Source: Vitellaria paradoxa
Lineage: Eukaryota > Streptophyta > Magnoliopsida > Ericales > Sapotaceae
Assembly (NCBI GenBank): GCA_019916065.1
Contig: CM034241.1
Location: 18,589,228-18,653,227 of the forward strand
Reading direction: 5' to 3'
DNA length: 64,000 nucleotides
The notes beneath the pieces were generated by a model. It saw nothing but the letters and a program-made list of their open reading frames with translations, had not been told where the DNA came from and did not search any database. Shown in pieces: positions 12,501 through 21,500 of this stretch (positions are counted from its first letter, which is position 1; every line of letters starts with the position of its first letter). A program made the translations under genes and the position numbers.

Positions 12501-15500
12501 TTTTTTTATTGAAAAATATCCCACAAAAACACATTATGGCTCTGGGGTCCAGTTTCCCTCTATTTTGGCTGTGGAGATAGACAAATGAAACGTAACTAAA
12601 TATTCTACGAACAAGATGATTTGTGGTATAATGGTCAGGATAGAAATAAGAGTGTATCTATAGGACTATTGAATCTCAAAACCCTTGATGGTAATCTGAT
12701 TATGAAATGTGTAGCAGTAAGAATGGCTTCCCTCCAATAATGTTTTGGCACATTTTTTTAGAACAAGAATGCCCAGGTTGTGGCAAGTAAATGACCATTT
12801 TTTTTTCTGCCACTTCATTTTGTTGTGAGGTATTAACACAAGATGATTTATGAATAATCTCCCTCCATCGGAAATATGGTGACAAAGTTTGATTGAAATA
12901 ATCGCTTGCATTATCAGATCTAAACCTTTTGATTTGAACCCCAAATTGATCATGTTATGGAAATTTGAGAAGACGCTACTTACATCAGATTTGGATTTCA
13001 ACAAAAAAATTCAGGTTACTCTAGTACAATCATTAATGAAAAAAACAAACCATCTAGCACCTAAAATGTTTGGAATGGTGGATGGACCCCATATGTCACT
13101 ATGTATTAATGCAAAAGGAATAGATCCTCTTTTATTATTGTTTGGAAAGCTCACACGTCTGTGTTTTGCGAGTTCACATACATCATAATGAAAGTTCTCA
13201 CAATCTATCCCTTTGAATAAAGAAGGAAACCTAATTTTAAGAACTCCAAAAGAGGGGTGTCCAAATCTTCAATGATGAAGCCATATTTGGTCTTTACTGG
13301 AATGAGAATGATCAGAAAGAAATGACAGAGGTGATTTACCCTTACTAACACTAAAGTTTTCAGGTACTTCAAAGTAGTACAATCCGCCCTTCTCCTTAGC
13401 ATGTCCAATCATCATCCCCCTGGTCCTGAAATATACAATGAGTGGGAAAAAAGATTTCTTTGCAGTCCAAGTTATGAGAGAGTTTATTTATAGACACAAA
13501 AGATTAATGGATAGCTTTGGAACATGAAGTACATTCTTAAGAATAAATGAGGGGTTGATTTTGACATCTCCAATACCCGCTACAGTGGTTAATAAACTAT
13601 CTGCAATAGCTATTTTCCTATTATTAGGACAAGGGACATATGTACTAAATTTATGGAAAGAATGTGTCATATCATCTATTACTCCTAAGTCAATAATCTA
13701 AGAATTTGCAAATGATCTATCTGAGACATTTAAACTTTGTGAAAGTGGAAATTTACTTGAATGTGCCAATGAACAAGTACCTGTGGATTTAGTACTTTTA
13801 GTAGGTCCTGTAACCTTTCAATATCACCCATGCTAAGTTCTCTTTGCCCTTGAGTTTTTCTTCTTCTTGTTGGGTGGCCGATGGATGTAATTACCCCTTA
13901 TTTCTTTGCTATCCACCTTTATATCCCCACTCCTTGCTGGATGTAGAGGGTCCGTGTAGTTTCCAGCTCTTCTTCTTGGTGTGACCCGACTTCTTACAAT
14001 AAGTACACCACGGTTTGTCTCGAGGATTGTCACAGCTATCAGCACCCATTGTTTTGGACAGTTCAACTTTCCCACTTTTGATGTTAGGTTGTTGCTCCAA
14101 TCTTGGTCTACGGCTATTCACCCCATTAGTCAGCATGGTCGAGCTATTAGTGATCTGGGGTTCAAGCATTACCCCTCTTCTACTCTCCTTACCCACAATA
14201 ATAGAAATAACTTCATTCAAAGAAGGCACCTCTTATTTGCCTAAAATCTGAACCTTAACTTGATCAAATTCGGTATTAAGGATGGCCAAAAATTCATACA
14301 CCCTGTCTTTCTCGATAAATTTTTTCAGGGTTGCTGCATCTTCAGTGCACTTCATCTCTATGCACTGATAATGATCTAACTTCTACCATAGACCTTTAAG
14401 GTAATTAGCATACTGAAGGTTGTCTTGATTTCCAAATCATAGACCTTAGCAGCATCCCAAACTTTGGAATAAGTTTGTTTGATTGACTCCTAGATATCTT
14501 TTGTAGTGGGCAAGAACATACAGGTATCATTGATTTCTAGTAACATTGAATTCTACAAGCACGCGATGATCATAGAATCCTCTTCATCCCATTTTGCAAA
14601 ATTGGGATCTCCTTTTGTGGGCTCTATTCCCAAAAGGTGACTGATTTTTCCTTTTCCCTTAAGAATCGTACAAACTAGTTGAGACTATTTCAAATAATTT
14701 TTTCCATTCAGACGGTATGCAACCTGTATATGTTGTAACTCCCTAGCAGGCTGATTAGCCATCACTTCTTCACGTTGGACTTTGGTGTTACGAGAGGAAC
14801 TTTCATTTGTCACAGACATGGTGTTCTGCATTGTCATCGAAGATGAAAAATCATGAGGGATTAGCAATGTCGTTGAAGTGACTAGTAGCTTCAGCAATCA
14901 CACAATCAATGAACGGTGGAAAGTAATCGCGGCCATGTAGCGATCACATAAACAATCAACGATAGGAAGTGATTGCAGCAATGGTCACTGGTCGTAACTT
15001 CACATAGCCAATCAATGATGGAAGTAGATCGCTGCTTTGGTGGCGATTGACGATCATTGGTGATTGCTAATTGATGATCACCGATTGACTTCGATGCCGA
15101 TTGACGATCGTCGATTGGAAATTGACTTCGCTGGAGATTGCCAATTGCAGCTTTGGTGGGTTTCTGAGGATCGCAATGATCGATGATGAAAGATCCAACA
15201 TCACAATTTAATTTTATGGAACAAGATTGCGAAGACGATCAACGATTGAACTATGATCAATGATTGTGAAGGTAGATGAATACGTCGACTGAACTACGCG
15301 AAGTGATTTTTTTGAAAAGAACCGATGGTCGTGACAATCAAACCTGAACAGCAATGAAGGCTGTAACCAAGAAAAAACTTGGCAATGAAGGCCAATTGGG
15401 CAGAGAAAAAATTTTCAGAGAACCTAGGGCTTTGATGCCATGTGGAGAATTGAAAACTAAAGAATTTTTCTCATATCATAACTCTCTGTACAATATCCTT

Positions 15501-18500
15501 AATTTATACACAAAATAACCAAAGTATAAAAGGAAAAAAACTGGCTCTCCTATACTTCTGACTTACTCAAATTAATCTTCAAACCAATGACGGCCTCAAA
15601 TCCCAGAAGAGTATAGCGTAGATGTCCCAATTGCAACATTTCAGCTCCACAAAATACTATAGAATCATCGGCGAATAGGAGATGTGAAATGCTAACTGAA
15701 TCTCTTTCTCTATTTCTGACCGAGAAGCCCTCAATCATTCCAGCATCTTCCACTTTCTGCAACATTCGACTAAGAACTTCCATGATGATTATAAATAAAA
15801 AAGGGGAGAAAGGATCACCTTGTCTTAATCCTCTTGACAAAGCAAAGAATCCTTCCGGAGAGCCATTAATCAAAACTGAGAACCGAGGGGTTGAAATACA
15901 CCAGTGAATCCACCTGCACCATTTTTGTCCAAAACCCATTCTTTTCATCAAGTAAAACAAGCAGCTCCAATTAACATGATCGAAAGTTTTCTCAATATCT
16001 AATTTGCAGACAATTCCATCCTCCTTTTTCTTAACCTTTGAATCAATAACTTCATTAGCAACTAAGACAGCATCCAGAATTTGTCTACCACCAATAAATG
16101 CATTTTGGGAAACAGAGATAATAGAGTTAAGATTTTTCGCAGCCTGGCAGCAAGCACTTTAGCTATCAGTTTGTAAACCGCTCCAACTAAGCTGATTGGC
16201 CTGCAGTCTTTAACATCTACAGCATCATGCTTCTTAGGAATTAAAGCTATAAAAGTGGAATTTAAGCTTTTAACAAATCTGCAACTGTCGTGAAATTCTG
16301 CAAATATCAGCAGAATATCCTTCTTGAGAACATTCCAGCATTTCTGAAAGAAAGCAATGGTCCAGCCATCTGGACTAGGAGCTTTATCTCCATTAAGATC
16401 TTTAAGGGCCTTAAAAATCTCAGCTTTAGTGAACGGTAGTTCAAGGCTCTTAGCTTCCAAGGAACTGATCTGAGAAAAATTTAACCCATCAACTTTGGGT
16501 CACCAAGTAGTCTGCTCTTTGAATAACTGCTTGTAATAATTCAGAATACCATTCTTTATGAGCTCCTGGTCTTCTGTTATAGAGCCATTAACTCTTAGTT
16601 GTTCGATCCAATTTTTCCTCCTGTTAGCTGAAGCTATTTTGTGAAAAAATTGTGTGTTTCCGTCTCCCTCTTTCAGCTATTTGATTTTTGATTTTTGCCT
16701 CCAGTTAGTTTCTTCCATTGTAATCAACTTGTTCAGCTCATCAATCTTGGCTTTTCTGTGGAGTAATTCCTGATCAGAGAGTCTTCTTGAGTCATCAGTC
16801 GAGTCTAGTTGCTGAATTTCCTGCACAAGCTGCAGTTTTTGAGTCTGTAATCTCCCAAATACCTCCAAATTCCATCTTTTCAAATCATTCTTCAGACATT
16901 TGAGTTTCTGAGACATTACATAGCTGGCACTTCCATAAAAGTTGTATCCTTGCCACCAAGTAGCAATCAAATCAGTGAAACCTTCAACCTGCAGCCATAT
17001 ATTCTCAAATCTAAAAGGTTTGGGCCCACTATTTAATCCTCCCCCATCCAATAATAGTGGGTAATGATCGGATATTAGACGAGGCATAGATTTTTGGAAA
17101 ACCCTAGGAAATAGGTCCTCCCAGCCATTAGACACTAAAAATTTGTCAATTCTGGACTTACTTCGACTGTTACTTCAAGTGTATTTGCAACCTTTCAATG
17201 GCAGATCGATGCATTCTAACTCATTAATGAAATCTGAGAATAGTTGCATCTATTTGGATCTTCTGCTGCAATTCCATTTATCTTCTGTGCACTTAACCAT
17301 GTTAAAATCACCACCTAGACACCAAGGAGACAGCCAACGAAAGGCAGTAGCTCCAATTTCCTCCAGGAAATCAAACTTTAGTTTGCTATCCACCAGACCG
17401 TAGACTCCAGTGAAGGACCAAGTGATGTCCTCCCCAACATGATTAAATAAACAAGAGACTGAGCAAATCCCAATTTCATACTCTATCAGATTCAGTCGCC
17501 TACTATCCCACATCAACAAAATTCCACCGGAGGCCCTTATTGCATCCACGGCTTTCCATTTGTACCAAACATCTCCCCATAATGATCTAATTATATTCTC
17601 ATTAATCTCTCCTAGCTTGGTTTCCTGTAAACAAACAATATCTGGGCTCCATTTTTCTGAGGGAGTTCTTGATTAACAACCTTTTCAGCATACCGCAGCA
17701 GCCTCTCACATTCCAACTTAGAATTTTGGGCTTCATTTAAAACAAATGGGTAATGATTCACCAGATTGTAATCCGCCAAATTTCTGGTTCTGCCCTTTTT
17801 TATCATATGAAATTGACCACTGTAAATTCTTGAGCTCCCTAGAACCTCTTCTAGAGTAAACAGCTGTTTTCTTTCCTTCCTTACTCGTGTGAATTCCTCT
17901 CTTCTCTTCAATGGATTTAAGCAGCTCCAGGATCTCATCTTCGAATCCCTCACTTGAAATTCGTAAAATCTTCTTAAATGATTTCATGCGATTAATCACC
18001 CATTTAGAAATCTTCCCCTGATCAGATCCACAGTCCCCCAGCAGCAAAGTTTCAATAGTGCAGTTCCAATCCTCGGGTCCATATGAAGCTAAGGGTAAGC
18101 AGTCGATAATTTCATCTGTCTCACAGTCATTAACATTCATGAGAGCTTGAAAATTCTCAAACCTGAAGTCATTTTTAGTTTCAAAACTACTTTCTGATTG
18201 ATAGTCAAAGCCAAAATCAGACTCTATGTTCTCCTTCTCACCACTTGAGATATCTCCCACTATCTGGTCTTCCCTGAAATGTACAGTTGTGGCCGAGGAC
18301 TCCTTAAATTCTCCCCTACTGTAGGCAGAATAATCCTTAAATTTCCCGACCAATTCTTGCATTAAATCTGTTGATTCTGTTTCAGCTACAGCATTAATAA
18401 TCTGGTCCTTTTTAAATTCCATGTCCGATGAACCATTCGAGGATTTTAATGAATTTAATGGTTCAAATCTATTGAATGAAGGCTGGCCCTCATTAATAGA

Positions 18501-21500
18501 AGTTGAGATGTGACCTTTCATATAATTTGCCTTTTTGTCACCCACTTTAATCCATTGAACTTTCTCATCTTTCCGATTTGATTTATTACTTCTCTTCTAG
18601 TTCCCAAGACCATTGAATTTCCTGTCTCTTTGTCTTCCAAGTGCATGAACATTCACCGAGGATGTGGCCTTTCCACGCGCCACCCCCTTCCTCATCTCCG
18701 GTGACCGGCGACCACCAAACTTATTATTTTGGTTGGTAATCCAATCCACCCAAGGGCTACAATCAACCCAAATGGGGCAATCATACAGAGTGCTTCCAAC
18801 TCTAATCTTAACCGAGGCTGGAATATTCCTTTCATGGCCCTTAATTCTCAGTTTAACCCACTTCAAGTGAGATTGCAAGATGGTTTCTTCAGCTGTTTCC
18901 AAGTAACCTCCGCAATAGTCTCCTATAGTTTCGAATATTCCTTTGTCCCAAAGGAAAATAGGCAATCCTATTACTCGAATCCAAGTGGAGTGTTGATCCC
19001 AATCTCTTCTGTTGCAGTAGCTCCAGCTATGCCAACTATCCAAAAATAGTGGCATTCCATTGAGTATATGTTTACCAATTTTCTGCTCTACTAACTCCCT
19101 GGATGGAAAGATTAATAGAAATTTTTCTGAGTCAATTTCTTTCTGTTGCAGCAGCTCCAGCTATGCTAACTATCCAAAAATAGTGGCATTCCATTGAGTA
19201 TATGTTTACCAATTTTCTCCTCTGCTAACTCCTTGGATGGAAAGATTAACAGAAATTTTTCTGAGTCAATTTCTTTAATTTCAACTCCCCCAGGAATTCT
19301 CCATCTTCTGTCGACCCATTTCTTGTCATCTACAGGGTCCTCGATTCCTTGCTTTAAGCCACCAATGCAGCCAAAGCTGCCAATTAAGCATCTGGACATT
19401 AGAAAACTTCTCTTCACAGCATCCTCATAATTAGCTATCACATATTTCTCCCTTCCATCAGAGATTGAGCTTCGTAAATTAGAGAACTCCCATTTAGGAA
19501 TACTTGCTGCTTGCAGGTATGTTTTTTCCTGAGGGACAGTGGTTGTAGTCCTCCTATTCCATTCTCTCAGTGTTGAAACTGCCTCCATCTTCAGAGGAAG
19601 ATTCCTCTTAAAAGTTGGATTTTCTGCTTTCTCTCTCTGAACAAAATTGGACAATAAATCTGCGAAGAAAACCCAACCTTGCCTAGCAGCTATCTCAGGA
19701 ATACACATCTGTCTTCTACCATATGGAGCGAACAGACGAAGCTCCATTTTTCTAACAGCATCGACCTTGATCCTGGTACAAATCAGGGTCCTACGACCTC
19801 CCCGAAAGCATCCCAATTGTTGAATACCACCAGGCCTCCTTTGCTCTTTCCAGCACATCGATTGCAGCCATTTAATCTCGTCTTCATAAAGGGCTAAAAC
19901 TTTAACATAACCCCTTCCTCTTTCAATCAACCTTATTACTCCATTTCCTCTAAAATCATCTTCTACATCTATCATGACCTTTTCCGTATGAAAAGTTCGT
20001 CTGAATTTTCTATCGAAATGGTGTTTTCCGACTAGACTCATGATCTTTACCAGTCAAATTTCTAAATTGGTGCACCTTAGCAAGGTATCTTTAACATGCA
20101 CCGGGAGCATTTTAACCTTTCAAATTCTCTAATCGGTACATAATTTTTTAGAATAACATAGAACTAGAAATTTTTATCATAATAAGATAACTCATCTGCA
20201 TAAGTAAATTTTTTCAAAAAATTTAAAATATGATTATTTGCACTTATCAAACTATCTAAGAAAAAATTAATAAGTTACCTTCTCTATATATTTTTGAAAA
20301 AATAATTTTCATTATAAAAAAATTGAATGTTTCATGAAACATTTTAGTTAAACTATTTAAAAAATCTATTTTCTAGAGAATTCTTTGAATATCAATATTG
20401 AAAAGTTGAAAAACATATGTTAGCTGAAAATGTTAGAAATAAAGGGAAAACAATAAACTATTCAAAAGTTAAGAAAGAAGTTACTTAATGAAATAGTAAT
20501 ATTTTGAACTAAAAATACGAAAAATAAAATAAAATAGCAAATAAAATATTTTAATTAATTTTTATAATTTGTATCTAGATATTTTTCTGGAAACAATTGA
20601 GTTTACAAGTCATAAGGGAGTTTAAAATTGTATAAATTAATATAAATTTGTAAAAATTACAGTTTTATAATTCGTGCAGTGAGTAAAAAATTTAAATTTT
20701 ATAGGGATTTATATAATTTTGTAGAGTCCCAGATGATATGCCTTATAAAACTTTAAATTTACCTCTTTAAGCTTTCTTTATTTTTGCGTATGAAAGAAAT
20801 AAATTGAACTTTTAAACTTCAATTTGCACAAAAGTAAAAAATAAATAAATAAATTTATAATTTCTTTCCCAAACACATCCTAATTAATACAAAATGATGA
20901 CAATTTTTGTTTCAAATTTATTTATCAATATTCATTTTAATGATAATTACAGTGAGGTTCAATAAGTCTAAAGTATTATGAATGTGAATATTGTTTGTCA
21001 TGTTATGGTAACGATGTTGTCATTATAGTTCCCAATGGTTCAGGGTTGTTCAGATATTTCTGGGGACAAATGGGGGTAGATTCGGATTGGATATCAGATT
21101 TGGGGTGGATCGGGGTGGAGGCAATCCCATCCCCATATCCGATCCAATATCCAAATTTTTTTTAAAAACCAAATCCAAATCCGATCCGGTCTTTCAAAAA
21201 AAAATCCGAATTTCACGTCCATTCGGCTCGGGTAACGGATCAGATTCGGACGGCCAAGATGGGCATCCCTATTGCTTTTTCCGAAATCTCCAAAGAGAGT
21301 AAACGACAGCAACAAAGGTAATCCTTTGTACCAGAGAGACTGTTAGATTTGAAGTTAGTTTGCCCTAACAATATCTTTCCCCCTGCTCCTAGCTTCAAAT
21401 GGAACATTCCTTTAAAGCATGACAATCTTCCATACCTAAAAGAGAAGGGACATTGTGCAAAAACGTGCCCATGGTTCTCTATGGCTTCATCACAGAATCT

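Larger units (their letters stand above)
10280..15554 (-). mobile_element. Ty1/copia retrotransposon with one full and one truncated LTR
   Basis: Near-identical segments at 10280-10464 (full 3' LTR) and 15441-15554 (5' LTR, cut short) flank copia coding remnants on -. The PBS TGGCATCAAAGCCC lies at 15427-15440 and a purine-rich tract next to 10465-10480. Domain order on - is gag (about 14900-13830), protease (13670-13488), integrase (13400-12540), RT (11928-11300) and RNase H (11228-10746). Numerous stops. No matching target duplication is visible, because the outer 5' LTR end is missing where the element meets a LINE. Confidence 0.88.
15555..20041 (-). mobile_element. L1-type LINE with ORF1 and ORF2, 3' end missing
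   Basis: Read on -: ORF1 is at 20041-17733 in three pieces and ORF2 from about 17640 to 15555. ORF2 has an endonuclease ([34 protein letters not shown]), a coiled linker and an RT ([51 protein letters not shown] and the active-site block LLFADDS). It stops at LKINLSKSE against the copia LTR, losing the post-RT and zf-RVT parts and the poly(A) end. Loss of the 3' end is unlike normal 5' truncation of LINEs and implies later deletion. Confidence 0.92.

Noticed and set aside
12889..13188. 99-codon + frame within the - strand copia
   Set aside because: It is the complement of the integrase remnant; no independent motif.
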